Source: Pararge aegeria
Taxonomy: Eukaryota > Arthropoda > Insecta > Lepidoptera > Nymphalidae
NCBI RefSeq assembly: GCF_905163445.1
Contig: NC_053183.1
Coordinates: 3,038,001-3,102,000, forward strand
DNA length: 64,000 nt
Direction: 5' to 3'
The notes under the pieces are model-generated. The model ran no database searches. It was not told where the DNA came from and saw only the letters and a list, made by a program, of their open reading frames with translations. The position numbers and the translations under genes were made by a program. Positions 47,691 to 61,442 of this stretch are shown here, one piece after another (within the stretch, counting starts at the first letter, position 1; each line of letters begins with the position of its first letter).

Positions 47691-49902
47691 CGAATGACTA
47701 CATACTAATACTTGAACTAGACAATATAATAAATATTTTAAAAAAAACCTGTGCTTACACGACCTGTGCACACACGACAGAAGTGTAACTTCTGAAAAGT
47801 AGTCTACGAGAGATTTATGTGGATGTAGAGTATCAGAACTATAAAGATAAATGTAAGGTTTATTATTTAATTTCCATGGTTACTGGAATAGGTTAAAAAA
47901 TTGTATAATGTTTTCTATCTCACTCTGTCCTTTATATATATATGTGTTTGTGTCTCTATGGACTTATTTTTTCGTTTCATCGAGTTTGTAATCACAACGA
48001 TTCTAAAGAAGTTTATCTTCAAAAAATAATCAAATAATATAGCAATCGTATCATAAAGTCAGTATCGTAAATATATATATATATATTTATATATATAACA
48101 GTAAAAACTATTACAAGTAGTCACGAATGAACACATGATCTTCCAATACCTAAGCATATTTTCATATAGAGAAACTTGAGAACTACTGATGTCACTATAT
48201 TCAAAGTTATATATTTAAGCCAAACATAATCTAAACTCTCAATCCCTATTGAACTGTACTAATGGTCTTGTATTAACACCTTCTGTCTAAATTACAACAT
48301 AAAAGCGCCGATTATCACCGGAGAGACATCTATTCATTGGCGATCCCATCATTTTATTGTGCGAAAGGGCCTCAGGCTTGGGCCTTCGACAATATGGAAT
48401 TATCTACGTGCATGGATCAAGTTACACCACACACGTGCACCGTGCAAATGACGCGTATGCACCCTCTATACTTTATAATAGAACAAGCAAAAATAGCTTT
48501 TATTCACAGATAGAATTAAGTTCACAATTAGTTTTGCTCCTGTTTAGATGCAGGGTAGAAGCATTCTTAAGCTACGATGCATTGAACCATACAAAAACAG
48601 AGTCTAAAGTCTAATAACATAAAAACTATTACTCGATCAGTTGCTTTATGACTGTTTAGATTTAGGGTATATACATCCGCTGTCTACTATTTGGACAATT
48701 ATCTTTATAGATGAGACGTGCTTGCATATTATAATGTATCTCTTTTATATTTATTTTATATTAACTTGCAGTATTTTGTGTCACGTGTGATAAACTTTTA
48801 GAAAATGTTCGATTTCATTGATTTTTAATTTATTTAGTTCACGTCTTCTATGCCAAGCTATAAAAATACAAGTTTATCGCATAGAATTTTCAACAAGCAA
48901 CAGCAATGTGGAATGTTATAAAAATAAACTCTACTGTTTAGAAATAATTAATCTGATGTCAAAGTAAACGCAATTATATTTCTAATAAAAAATGCAATTC
49001 CTTCAAAAGTAAAAATATACAGATGCTTCTGCATTTATCTACACATAATTAAAAAAAAATCTAAATTCATTTTTTTCAAGTAGGCCTAACATGCTTATGA
49101 AACGTCAAGTATGTATGTTTGTAGTGACTCTACCAACTGTTCTGAAGGCAGATTCTACCGAGAAAAACCCGGCCAGAAAACAGAATATAGCTTATTACTG
49201 ACGAAGTTGAATTTGTCTTTAAAAGTAATGTTAACGTACTTACTGGAAATGAAAATTTCCGTTGAGTAGTTGGAAATAAAACATTCTCAAACGTCAAGGT
49301 ATTTTATAATATTCCAAATGCAGTTCCATTAAGTTGCAAAAAACAAATAAGTTTCAACACGATCCATTTGAAACCAAAGTCAAGGGATGCTACTGCATTC
49401 ATTCGTATAATTTATCTGAAAAAAAAAGATCGATTCACACTAACGCAAGTGTGTTACATAAATGAAGCAGTGAACGGGATTAATAAGACCACTTAGCAGC
49501 CTACAGGAATCGCGTCGGAGCTTGAAATGCGCTTGGTGGGCCGATCGCAGATAGCGCATGACGAGCACCATATGTTACGCCTGAGAAATGTAGTTTATTT
49601 TTTGTTTAAGATTTATTCCAATGATAATGACTGGATTAACTAAGTTTTAATGCGCTATTTAGCATTCAAAATCATCAGTTCTTAAAACTTTTATTAATCT
49701 AAATAACCTAACGATTTTATTTAAAACAGTAACGCATCATTAAGCAGATGTAAAACAGAATTAAGTGACGAAATTAAATAGTAACTTTTGTCTGTACTTG
49801 CACCAACTATTCGTTTTAACGAACTTACTGTAACAAATGTACTGTAAAAATGATCAAATTATGTTCTTTCCTGAACGCCACACATACAAGTAACGTACCT
49901 AT

Positions 49903-50140
49903 AATGAATGAATGAATGAATGAAAACACTTTTATTGTACACCACATAAACATATAGGAAAATAATAAATAAAAATTTAACAAAAAGTATACAATTTGGC
50001 GGCCTTATCGCTACATAGCGATCTCTTCCAGGCAACCAAAGGCGTTAAACACAGCTCAAGAAGAGAGGTAGGTGGTGCATTTAAATAAACATGCATATAT
50101 ACCTATATATACAAATATAATATACACATATAATAAACTT
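49903..50140 (-). mobile_element. LINE 3' tail (family C), minus
   Basis: (AATG)n start, CACTTTTATTGTACACCAC, GGCGGCCTTATCGCTACATA, GCGATCTCTTCCAGGCAACC and CTCAAGAAGAGAGGTAGG. Read on the minus strand it ends in an AATAAAAGTG signal and an (ATTC)n tail, the mark of a non-LTR element with a microsatellite end. Confidence 0.75.
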
Positions 50141-51500
50141 ATAATAAAATACATAGATACTGATAATAATTAATATATACCTATATAATTATTATCAATA
50201 ATATATATAATCCATACCGACAAAAGAGATTTAGCCCAAGCTGACTTTCAAAAGGACAAAATTGCTTTGATCTCAAATATAATGAAGTTGCCATTGTAAT
50301 AGATGTCAAAGCTGTTAAAGCAGCTTTGGTTTATGAGATAACTACACACGCCCTTGAAACAAGAACAAAAGCCGTGATGGTATCTAGCTCGATCAGCATA
50401 AATATTAAAATAGGCGTGGCATGTTATAGCAACGAGACCATGAATATGTAGCAATTGTATTAGGAACCAGTAATAACACAGATACTGCTATACTGCTATT
50501 TTTACCAACGAGGTAGATTGTAGTCTCTGAAATAATCATCGACATTATTTAGTTACATGAAATACGTATTGTATCACCATTGTGCTATATTTATTTAACA
50601 CTTAGATCAAAGATAATAATTTGCATCATCAAAAAAGAACAGGTTACAATTTGCTTGTAATCCAAAGCACTAATCCTAGGTGTAATGTTCTGTGGTCTAC
50701 TTCCGTATTTCTGTTATAAATGCGAATGTTGCTGCATAAAAGAATAGATTAAAAACTAGTCATAAATATTATTCCATGACCTAAGATATATTGGTATCAA
50801 ATTTTATAAAATAGGGTAATTTTAACATGCAAAGATAAAAATGCTTGAGATGTATTATGGACGAATTGGTTTCTGGCTTTTTTGTGTTTGTGACTAGAAA
50901 ATCGATCCATTAGTTTAGTCGCATTGATTTTTATAGTTTTTATATTTTACATTTCCAATTACCAAAAAATTAGTTGGCACTGCTTACGTCTTTGTATAAA
51001 AAGCACAGATAAACTTACCAAAATTCTACCTATAAAATATTACACCACCAAATAGGAGCAGTGAAAGTATTGTAAGGTTAGGGCTACAACTAATTGTCAC
51101 TAAGCCGGATAACCCCGATAATGTCAAGATTAAATTTATTCATAGGCTTTTAGTTTAAAATTGAATGCCAATTTTACCATTCCAAATTGAAACCTCTACC
51201 AATCGTGTATCATCTCTGATTCAATTGTTTTAAATCGTTGTTTATATTTATTCCTAAGTTTCTTATCACCGAAAAGGTTGTTGCTACAGCAAATTTTTAT
51301 AAAAGTTAATAATAAATTTACCTTTACCAATTACAAGCTGGTGTCAGTGAAAGATCGTGATAGTGGTGCGACAAACGTAAGGTTATACGCGCCGATGTCG
51401 GCGGCTCTAGCAGCCATAAATCTTGGGGCGGCAGAGGACGTGCGCAGTCCTTTATTATACCGAGACATGATTGCCCTCAGGCGGCCAACAAAACGAACGC

Positions 51501-52152
51501 TTAGTAACGAGCGGACACGAATGTGGCTCGGTTTTGGTGCCTTTTTCCCTTTTCGACAATTAGAGCAATGAGTTCAAGGTTATTATTGAACAACGTACTA
51601 TTAAAAGTTAGTAAACTTTCGCACAATACCACAGCTTTGACATTATCATTTTTAGTACACGCAAAAGCCCTGGTATTGATAAACAAATATAATGGAGAAG
51701 GAACCTGGTTTTTGACTGGTGGAATACAGATAATAAATTTAAATGAAATAATGTAATAATTTAAACAATACGAATGAATGTGGTAATGTGCCAAAGTATA
51801 ACATAAACATCTCGGGTTTTTAGTTACGCTAGCAGTGGTAAATCTGGCAGAATCAGAAGACAAGCGAATGTTGATCAAGGTAAAGGTTGAAAAGCCCACC
51901 CAGAACATTAAAACTATCGTGATGGTCACAACTACTACCGCACAGATGGTGTACGTACTGCATATGGCTTGGGCTGTAAACAAAATGAGGCGTTGTCGTT
52001 CCGTGAATGGAATACAAAATCGCGGGAAAACACAAGTTTTGGCGTATGGCAAGTGTCACACATTTTTTGTTACGAATTCCAACTTATCTTTTGGAAATAC
52101 CACATTCAACCTATCAACCTGTAAAACTATAAAACTAATAAAATTTATATAA
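51501..52152. other. Overlapping open frames on both strands, unidentified
   Basis: A minus frame of 183 codons (52052-51501) is the longest in the window; its residues 20-60 are hydrophobic enough for a membrane segment (C-A-V-V-V-V-T-I-T-I-V-L). A plus frame of 105 codons (51835-52152) lies antisense to it. Neither shows a domain I know, splice context or a convincing start. The local GC content is raised. It may be transposon DNA or a chance open stretch. Confidence 0.2.
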
Positions 52153-53507
52153 TACATTATATTTATATATATTTATAAAAATTGTATAATCTTTGCGAAA
52201 CATAAATATTTATAACGGACAGAGTATTTATTGATCTGTGCCATACTTTGGAGCAGAAACAAAATAGACGTGATTATTTGTATTTTATAGATAGTTTATT
52301 GCCTTAAGATTGACATAGGCCATTTTCCATTTTCCAAAAAAATACTGGGTTTCCATGAGATAAATCCAAAGCCAAATTTCGTGATTACTAAAATGCCCCA
52401 CTGGACTTAAATGAAGTTGGGAATTTGAATACTGTACAGGATACTTTTATTACGAATATTCTGGCACACTCAATTTCATTTATTGTATAAGGAATTCCCG
52501 AACGGAAGGACGACATTAGGTACAATATAAATTATCATTTTTATTTAAACTATATTAATAAGTCAACAAATTAACTACATTCATAAAGGCCTATTTAAAA
52601 TACAATCTTTAACCAGAGAATTTTGAAGTTATCCATTTACGAAGATCAAGATTGTCAACAACAAAAATTTTGCCTACTAAGAATGAAGAAATCACATTCC
52701 CAGCAACACGACGATGCAACAACAGTACAAGAATGTAAAAACATGACATCCGGGTGCGAGTTCAAACGGGCATCAGAGCAAATTCAAAATGGAAACATTC
52801 AGTTTTATCTCATATCGAATCAATAAGATCGAGAGAGGTCAGATCAGCATGCTAAACGGCGCAACAACTCGGGTAGCTAAAGAAAATCAACTACATAAAT
52901 TACTGTTTCTCAGTTCACGATGACTTGGCTTGAGCTATTAGTTTTTTTTTTTTCCGAATATTCATTTCATTTTTGTAAAAAATAATGTGTATGTACTTAT
53001 GTGTTTTGTACTCGCGTTAGAAGTTATACTTCTTTGTAACAAGAAAAAATATTTTCAAAAATCTTTCGCCTTATTCTACGTTTGTAAAATGACACTAAGA
53101 ATCGAAAATAGAAATTAAATAAATTGAATGTTTTACTATTGAAACGCATTATCTAGTTAAATAAATTTTATTTATTAAATACAACAAAAAATATATTTCT
53201 ACATAAATAAAGGAATGGAAAAAATAAACGTATTTAAATTTGGAATACTATTAGAGACTTATTATCGGACAACTAAGTTTCACTCAAGATTAAAGTTTGA
53301 GATTTCTGTACAATTGAATCAATTAAATCAACGGAATGAGCCTGCAGACTTTGAAAATTGCAAGTGTACACTGTCAAACCTTATAGCTAACTTCAGAGTG
53401 TCAGTTTTGTGATGGTGTGCGCGCGTATCGTAAAAATTAACTCTCATCATTTTTCCCGAATGCGCCAAAAGAAGTATAACTTCAAACTGTTTTAACTGAT
53501 TGGTATA

Positions 53508-53560
53508 CCAAATAAATCAATATACCTATACACTCTGTATAGGTATATTGATTTATTTGG
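53508..53560. repeat. Palindrome, 25-bp perfect arms, 3-base loop
   Basis: Arms 53508-53532 and 53536-53560 are exact inverses around CTC. Start CCAAATAAATCAATATACC. It overlaps a separate perfect 12-base palindrome TTGGTATACCAA at 53500-53511. Confidence 0.95.
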
Positions 53561-56500
53561 TCAAACATTCTTTACAAATCCTTTGAGATTAAAGAAGCAG
53601 TGGTTAAGGGCCAGGTTGGAATGGTAGCCCGGGGCGGTTGAGCAAATCACAAGCAGCCAATGTTGCCCCCCGGCGCAAACAACGTTCCCACAAACCCGTT
53701 ACAGTTAAAGTTCGCACTAATACTGAGATTGAAAACGTGTCCAAATTCTGATTGAAAAATATTTTGTTGGAATAGAATAGAAATAGAATGAGATGTCTAT
53801 TACAAACAAATAGAGTCTACTAGCGAACAGTTCCTATTTGTAACTCTGATATAGGCTATAATTATTCTTTTAATAGATAGGTAATTCACAGATTCTTAAT
53901 CATGAAGTATCAAGAAGAAACTTTCAACTCCGCCCCAGATAACAGCCCCAGAGAAGAAGTCCTCATCCACTTTTGCATAGAGGTGGCTTTAAGTTTTTTT
54001 TTTAATTATTTAAGAAAATATTGTTTTTTATACAGAAAAATAAAAAGAACCTACTACTAAAATTGATACTTACAAAAAAAAAATATCAGCCCTCAAACTG
54101 TTTTAGGATTTTTTTTTCCCAAATTCCAAATTGTATCTAAATCGGTCAAATAGAACCTGAATGTAACCGTGTATGATATAACTTGAAGAATGCAGGAAAA
54201 GCTTATAATAACTTACTTCAATGAATGAGAAAAGTGTTAGTCTTTCTTTCATAGGTTAATGAAGCAACAGATTGACGTGATTTTTTTGTATTAAAAGCGA
54301 AAACTATATTTGGTAAAACCAATATACATGGGATAAGAGCAAGAGGTAATTTCTTTAAAGAAACAGTTTAATTAAATTTGAAAAAACTATAAGCACTGAA
54401 AAGCATACAACAAACTCCTATAGGACCTAGGAGTATTTATTAACAACTCATTTATACAAACGCATCCACACATACGATATTCCTACGCCAGCGCATCTAT
54501 ATGAGACACAATTCCAATGAAGCCCTACATCAGACTAACAAGGTCCTTAAGCCTCGGACACGAACAAATCATATCGTCAAACTAGTTATGGTCACTCGTG
54601 ATGTAACGACTAGGTATGCAAATTGTGCGCGGGCGCAGCCGGTTCGACGAACTCCATGTTTGCCGCGTCCCATTGGCTCCGCAGAATCGATTTGTAACGT
54701 GCTCTCGACGAGATAAGGTCAATGCCGAAGCGTCTTTTATCTGCTACTGATTTTCTAAAAGATGGTTTATATCGTCTACTGCTTTCATGTGCAGCCTCCA
54801 ATTAATCATTTCAGTTCTTTTTCTCCTACAACGGTACTAATGGTGGGTGACTCAATAGCATGGATAAAGTTATATTATTACCATAATTAAAATGTAAGAT
54901 ACGGCTAAAAGGCTGAAAAAAGGCTCAGACCTCATATAGGTGGCGGGAAAATGGAACCAGAATATAAGGGTGTATATTAAAAGCGAACGAGCATTGGTAA
55001 CTCAGTAACAAATTAGACTTCGATAGCGTTTCAAATTATAGTTACTTTGTTTTTTGAACTGAAATTAAATTCGGCTCTTAAATATTCTTAAGAGATTTCT
55101 CTTCAGTAAAAAATACCAAACGAAAATTCACTCAAAAGGTACCATACGAGTCGGTCTCTTTGGCAATATATTAACCCGTCCGATCCCGTATTGCTTTATA
55201 AACATTTTTCTACACATACGTGAGTCAACGGGATCTGAGAGGTTAAGTATAGGCACATAAAGATAGTGTTCTTGATTTAAGAATTTTATATTACTAGAGT
55301 ACGTGCATTGGATTAGTCTCAGCCGCGGTACCGGTCCACCCAGTCTTCAAACTATGATAATTATAAGGTAACAGCTCTTTGTGCTAATTAGACTCACCTC
55401 GATCTGGGGAACGGTGCTGATGGCTGGGAAATTAATCGCAAAGATAATAAAAGCAAAACAAAATTCTTATTGTACTGGAGAAAATAGAGCATAGTACTTC
55501 AAAAATAGACTGTGTAACTACTGCATTTGTTTTATTTGTCAGTGACATATATTTGGAACTATTCTTTGATAATTCTCCCCGACAGCGTTCGAAAGGTTAA
55601 TCCAAATTATGCTGAGATGTTTCTGGTGCCGGAATGAACTTAGTATAACTTACTAAGTTGCTATAACATCACATCTCTTTAAAGTTACACTCTCATGCAA
55701 CATCAATCTCTCTCTCTCTTTTAACATCAATCTCTGCTAGCATGTTATCAGTTTTAAGTCAAGGTCTACTTATTATTGGTGAGCAGGGTTTGGCCTAGTT
55801 CCAGCGGCCTAATGAAGGCACTTGCTGGCAGGTTTGATTGCAAATACCTTTGCCATTGCTGTATACCTAGTACATGCGCTTTTATATAAACTATTATATA
55901 TTTCAATAGGCTCAGTTTACTAATATTAGTTTTTTAACTTAGCATCTTAATAACAATTTATGATCCAAGTCGGTCTTAAATTTTTTTTTTATAATCCAGA
56001 ATTTGACAATCATCTATGTCATTTATTTTTTTTCCTCTTTCTTAATAATGAAATTAACAGATTCCAACTTTTATCATGAAAGTTAACGTTAATTGCGTAG
56101 GACTATCATAATAGGTGGGTGTCCATACGATTAAGAATTATGAAATGATGCGGTCGTAAAGCCGATGTTCGAGGCACTCCAATAAAACCTATCGCTTCAT
56201 TTGTCCAATCGCGACCAATTGGTGCAGAGAGCGACCTTTTCGAAGCAATAAACTCTGTTAATGGATCGACAATAATAAAAGGCGGCGAACAAAAAGCTCC
56301 AGACATATTCAAATCCCTTTATACCCACCTGCGATATTTCATATATCGATCACAATACCGGGTTTATATATCGCTTTATTGCATCGAATAAAGTTTTAAA
56401 AACAAGCAAAACTTCTGACGAAAAGTTTTCAATATCGTTTCGGTTACTAAGCACACAAGCTTTGTAAATAAGAGTGATTTCAACCATATTTATTTAAGTA

Positions 56501-56589
56501 ATTTGGTTTCTGACCGGTGAGCACTGTGGATTTATTCGGATGGACCTGGGTTCGATCAGATTCATTAAATTATATTACATTTGAATTTT

Positions 56590-56810
56590 CTCTGGTCTGG
56601 TCTGGGGGTCAGACTAGGCTTCTGCTATGGCTAGTTATAACCCTACCGACAAAGGCGCTAAGCGATTAAGCGTTTCGGTACGGTGACACGTTAAAACAGA
56701 TAAGTTGATTTAATATGTGGGCCACACTCCACACAGGTTAGCCCGTTACCATCTTAGACTATCATAACTTGCCAGCAGGTGAGATTGCATTCAAGGGTTA
56801 TCTTGAAATG
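56590..56810 (+). repeat. Repeat H, longest copy
   Basis: TATAACCCTACCGACAAAGG, CGCTAAGCGATTAAGCGTTT, GTGGGCCACACTCCACACAG, AGCCCGTTACCATCTTAGAC and AGCAGGTGAGATTGCATTCA. It serves as the reference for the other fragments. Confidence 0.6.
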
Positions 56811-59800
56811 GAATAAAAAAATAACAAAAAAAAACAATATCAGTAACTCGTAAGATTTAAGACTTCGAATTCCGGAATACTAAAAATCTAAATAAAAACA
56901 AACAAGAAGAACATTAACCTGTAGTTATTATAACTATAAATTACAATACCTTTGCTTAAATAAACTTGATTGGAGTGTTTAGCACGCTATCTCAGTGTTT
57001 ATTTTTATACCAACTTTTTGTGCGCGTCTTTTAAAATGGTAATGGAGTATTTTAGCTCTCTTGAGATAAGATTCATCTCCAATACACAGTGAGACATCTC
57101 GGGCATTGAGTCTGGAGACATTGTTTATTTGTTTTCTTTTTTTTCTTTAGTTTCCATACCATTGCGGGGGCTTATTCAAATGAAGGGGTAATCGGTCGGC
57201 GACACCGTATTAAAGGCTTTTTATTTCTCCGATCGCGGGGAGAACAAGATATTCCTGTAAAAGAATCTTCAGATGTGCTCTTTTAACCACCAAAATATTT
57301 TTATTTCTAATCTTATATAGGTAGTAGTGGAACCTAAATTAAGCCTTTTAAATGCTAAATAGTCATTGTTTATCTTGTCGGGCCTACCATCCGAACTAAT
57401 CTACAGAGACTCTGTACTCTCTGATGTAAAATTTATTGAGTAGTAGACATGCCAACGAACCAAATGCAATGCATCATCAGAAGATGCTCTTTTAATAATA
57501 AAGTAAAGGCAGAAGTGGATCTTACCTGTCGGTGGCAAAAAATGTAATTTTATACTTTTTTTCTTGCCCGTGCAAACTTGTTAATCCTGCATCGTGGGAA
57601 GCCTACATTGACGAACCTTAAAAGAATACTATTAATGGTGAAATTAGCTGAGTTGTAGGAAATCTTGAGGTAAGAATGCAGAATCTCCATATGAAACATC
57701 AAGGTATGACATTGTGAAAACGTAAATGTAATGCCATTTTTTTTATCTGCTCTTAATCACTTGTTATTTCTGTTTACGACAGCAATTAAGTAGTTAATAT
57801 GGCATCCGAAATTTTGAAAGTAATCACAATTCCAAATTGAGACTATCTGTCTGACTATGTTCACAGATTAATTATTTTTATTTTAATCCAAACAGTTTAA
57901 ATTATTAATTTCGGGTGTAATTATTATGTATAATAATTGGAAATCCTGGGACTTGAGCTAGACGACATGTTATGATGCATTTCTGCTTAACTATTAGGTA
58001 CTACTAGTCAATGACCTTTTAATATTATCTGGCAATTTGTATTATTGAGACCTATAAGACTGTCAGGTGACAGGAAATGTCTCCTAACGAAATTATTTGA
58101 TACCTCCGACTTTATTATAACTGTTACTGCTTTCATTAAGCCTCTATAACATCTTCTACGTTTCCTGTTTATAATTAAGGCACTTGGACAAATGTGAAAA
58201 TCGCTGGGCTTGTTAATCTTCTAAATGATGTACCTTTAAATTTTAAATAGGTGCTATATTGAAAGGTGATAATGAGGTATTAAGCTAACGATGCGTGGGC
58301 GCAGGTTGCACCTGCCTGATAGATTGGATCATATCTTCGTAGGGCGGTAATGTTATGGGATGTGTTAGACTGAATTTTGAACGAACTGTGAAGTAAGGAA
58401 ATTTACGGCTTTTAAATTTAAAATTAGTGGCATTTAATTCGACCCTTCAGGAGTAAGGAAGGTGCGTCGTCGATGCATATCTTGTCATACGGCTAAATCA
58501 TTGTTGTAATTATTTCCTCTCTTTTATTATTATCTCCTGAAGATTTTTGGAGAGAATTGGCAATAATAGTGAAATTTCGAAGTTGGCAAGTAGAAATTTT
58601 AATATTATATTCACTTGGCACGATATAAAAATACCCGTTAATCATTTGTGAGTGAGGGATGGGCTTTACATCATAGTTGACTGATTTTGTCAGTTATAAA
58701 AAATTAGTTAAGCTAACACCGTTTACTCATCTAACGACAGTATCGATGTAATTCAAATCATAAAATTATCGCTCTTGACATCACTTCAAGCCATCGAGAC
58801 GATCAGATCAATGGACTTGGATGAACTTGGCCAAAAAAGCATGAAGATTTCTTTAAATAAACATTCATCGAAATCGATTCGAGGCTTCATCTCAAAGTGT
58901 TTACTTAGTAACAGTCCACCTTGAATAAATCGATTTGGAATGGATCTTTAACGATCAGGCTAAAGTAGACTCTAATCAAAACACTTTAGTTATATATTTG
59001 TCTGATGCAGCCAGTAGAATTCCCAATACACTTATTAAAATAAATGAGGTTTTATTACTCTCAACACTCGGTGCTTTTTGGTTTGAGTGAAATGTTTTGG
59101 TTGGATGCTATCCGCTTTGTTGTATCAACTGTTAATTTGATTCTAGAGCGCCACAAGAAAAAAATAACTGATCGGTGAGAGTTAAAGATCCAAAAACAAT
59201 TTTCAAAAGACCAAGGGCCTTATAACTTTGAAGAACTAAACAAAAAATCGTGCATGTATCTTTATCACACGTTTATTAGCATGCATGGGATAAAGTGTTC
59301 TTATTCTAAAATTTTAATGGCCTCCTTTGGTATTCTTTCAATTCCAGCTAAATTTTAAATCTTTCTAGTTTTATTCCTAAAGTAATGGGTGTAAATATTT
59401 TAGCAGGTTCATAAAATCTGAAGGAAATGGTGGTACAAATGTAATCTAAGTTGGGCGGTAAAATGCTGGATGAGGACGAGGTAAATATAACCCGGAATAG
59501 AATTTGAAGTTCCTATACGCAATAAACTTTTCACATTTTGAAACTCAAAATCAACAATATAAAACTAGGATGCTGTTCTGTTGAAAAAAAACTGAATGAA
59601 CGTCAATCAGGAATAATACTGCAGAAGAAGTTGCAGAGCATTTTATACTTCCCTGTATACGGCAAAGTTGTTCCTATAATTACCAATTTCCCAAATCATT
59701 TCGGGTATTGTTCAGGCGTTGACCCTGTCCATCGATCAAGGCTGGGCGTATCCCACCTCTCGGCTTATGTAAAGGTATTACCAGTAATAACAGGTTGGGG

Positions 59801-60775
59801 ACGGACATTTCCGAACAATATGCTGGGCATGTTTATGCAATATGAGCAATTTCCATCTTTTCACAACTGGCATTAAAATGCAGCGGTAACGGTGAAGTTT
59901 TAATTAAGAGATAAATCCAAAATTGAAGATCCCTGAGGCCATGGAGTAAAAAATAATTCTTAGGAGACCTTCCTCCACGGTTTATTGCCTCATCAGAATC
60001 AGCCGTATATATATTTTTTAAATCTTTGTTAAAATATATTATTTATTATGGTTTTATTAGTTTCATAATGAGGATGATTTATTTTTTGCAGCAATCTGCT
60101 TAGCTTAAAAGTAGCTATCTATGTTTCTAGGCCAATGAATAGCTAGGTTTTTAGGCCAATTTCTGAACTTGTAATTACGCCGCTGGTTTATAAGGTTGGG
60201 AACCCTTATCTAGCATATAAGTACCGAACGGATCTTAATAAAATCTAGCTGGATGCGGAAATAGGATCCCGCAGGATAATTTCTTCACCTCACGCCAGAA
60301 CGGGAATCATACGCGGACGAAGTAGGGGGCAAGAACTATTAATTTAATACACCTTCCCGGATGTTTTGGTCCTGCACCAATTACAATTTCAAACACGCAT
60401 TGTGTCCTCTCAAGGCCTGTCAGTGATAACTCTACGTGATTTAACGGAGCGATACCACAATAACTCACTGAATACTATGCCTTTTAATTCAGCAACCATA
60501 ACTTCTAATTAGCCAATTGACGTTAGTTCGGATATTGCATATCAATGGACAATGAGAAACGCCGACAGAAGGAACCCGATTTAAGAGCCGCGCAAACGAC
60601 ATTCTAGCTAAAGCATGTTTTATGGCTGCAATATTTGCATACCTTCATTGTATTTCTATCAATTGATCTTGTCTAGTTTAATTGCGATTGACATTTATAG
60701 TTTCAAATTTGTACTTGTATTGTGACCGTGTGCTTTTTTATACGTGCTTTTGCCGTTACGTCAGCGTGGTTTTGA

Positions 60776-61020
60776 ATTTATGGACTTTGGTAGTATCAGA
60801 GTTATTTGTGACTGAGCTCGTCCAGGGTCCAGGGTACTACCGCCATGCTTATTTCTGCTACCGAGCTAAATTTTTGGTGTTTTGTTCTGAAGGGCTTGTT
60901 AGCAAATGCGCCTCAAGTTGATGGTCTCAGGAAGGCACTTTGTTGCTTTCATGCTCTATGAAGTTTAACTCTGTTTATAGGATATTTTCAATCAGGCAGG
61001 CCATCATGGCCCGTTAACTA
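60776..61020 (+). mobile_element. LINE-type repeat G
   Basis: GTGACTGAGCTCGTCCAGGG, ACTACCGCCATGCTTATTTC, TGCGCCTCAAGTTGATGG and TTCAATCAGGCAGGCCATCA. It includes the left half missing from the 40.7-kb copy. Confidence 0.6.
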
Positions 61021-61261
61021 CTATTAAAAAATAGTTTATGCTACTCTCTTAGTCCGCCAACGCGCATTGAAGCAGCGTAGAGTCTAAGCTCTACTAAAAT
61101 TCATAGGGTTTGTCTGCCGCTGAGACTACTACTATAGTTATACTACTTCATTAACTATATACTTTTTCAATAATAAAAGTGTATTCGTTATTTCATGTAA
61201 AACGTAGCACAAAATCACTATCGATATGACCTGGCACTTACGTCTTACTTTTGGGAGCCCT

Positions 61262-61442
61262 GTGCGTTTTTAATTAAAGCAATTAAATATCACACGCTGT
61301 AACGGTGGTGAAAAACATCGTGAAGAAACCTCTTGGCCTGAGAGTCCACAATAATGGTCTCAAAGGCATGTGAAGTCTATAACATTCCACACTTAGTCCA
61401 TCCTAATTCTGAGAGGATACTCGTACCGGTAATAGATTATTA
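61262..61442 (+). mobile_element. SINE family 2, diverged copy
   Basis: AGCAATTAAATATCACACGC, ACGGTGGTGAAAAACATCG, AAGAAACCTCTTGGCCTGAG and GGTCTCAAAGGCATGTGAAG. The tail is eroded. Confidence 0.6.

Noticed and set aside
55394..55432. Possible 27-base micro-exon on the minus strand (TTTCCCAG ... ATCGAG then GTGAGTC).
   Set aside because: The donor is good, but the acceptor has a weak pyrimidine tract and the 9 codons match nothing in Notch. Such pairs are expected by chance in 40 kb.
57520..57600. Minus-strand AG ... CCGACAG before GTAAGATC, a candidate exon.
   Set aside because: All three frames are broken or low complexity, and the surrounding 300 bases contain local repeats. No cysteine pattern.
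59538..59876. A 112-codon plus-strand open frame.
   Set aside because: No recognisable domain and no support from composition or neighbours.
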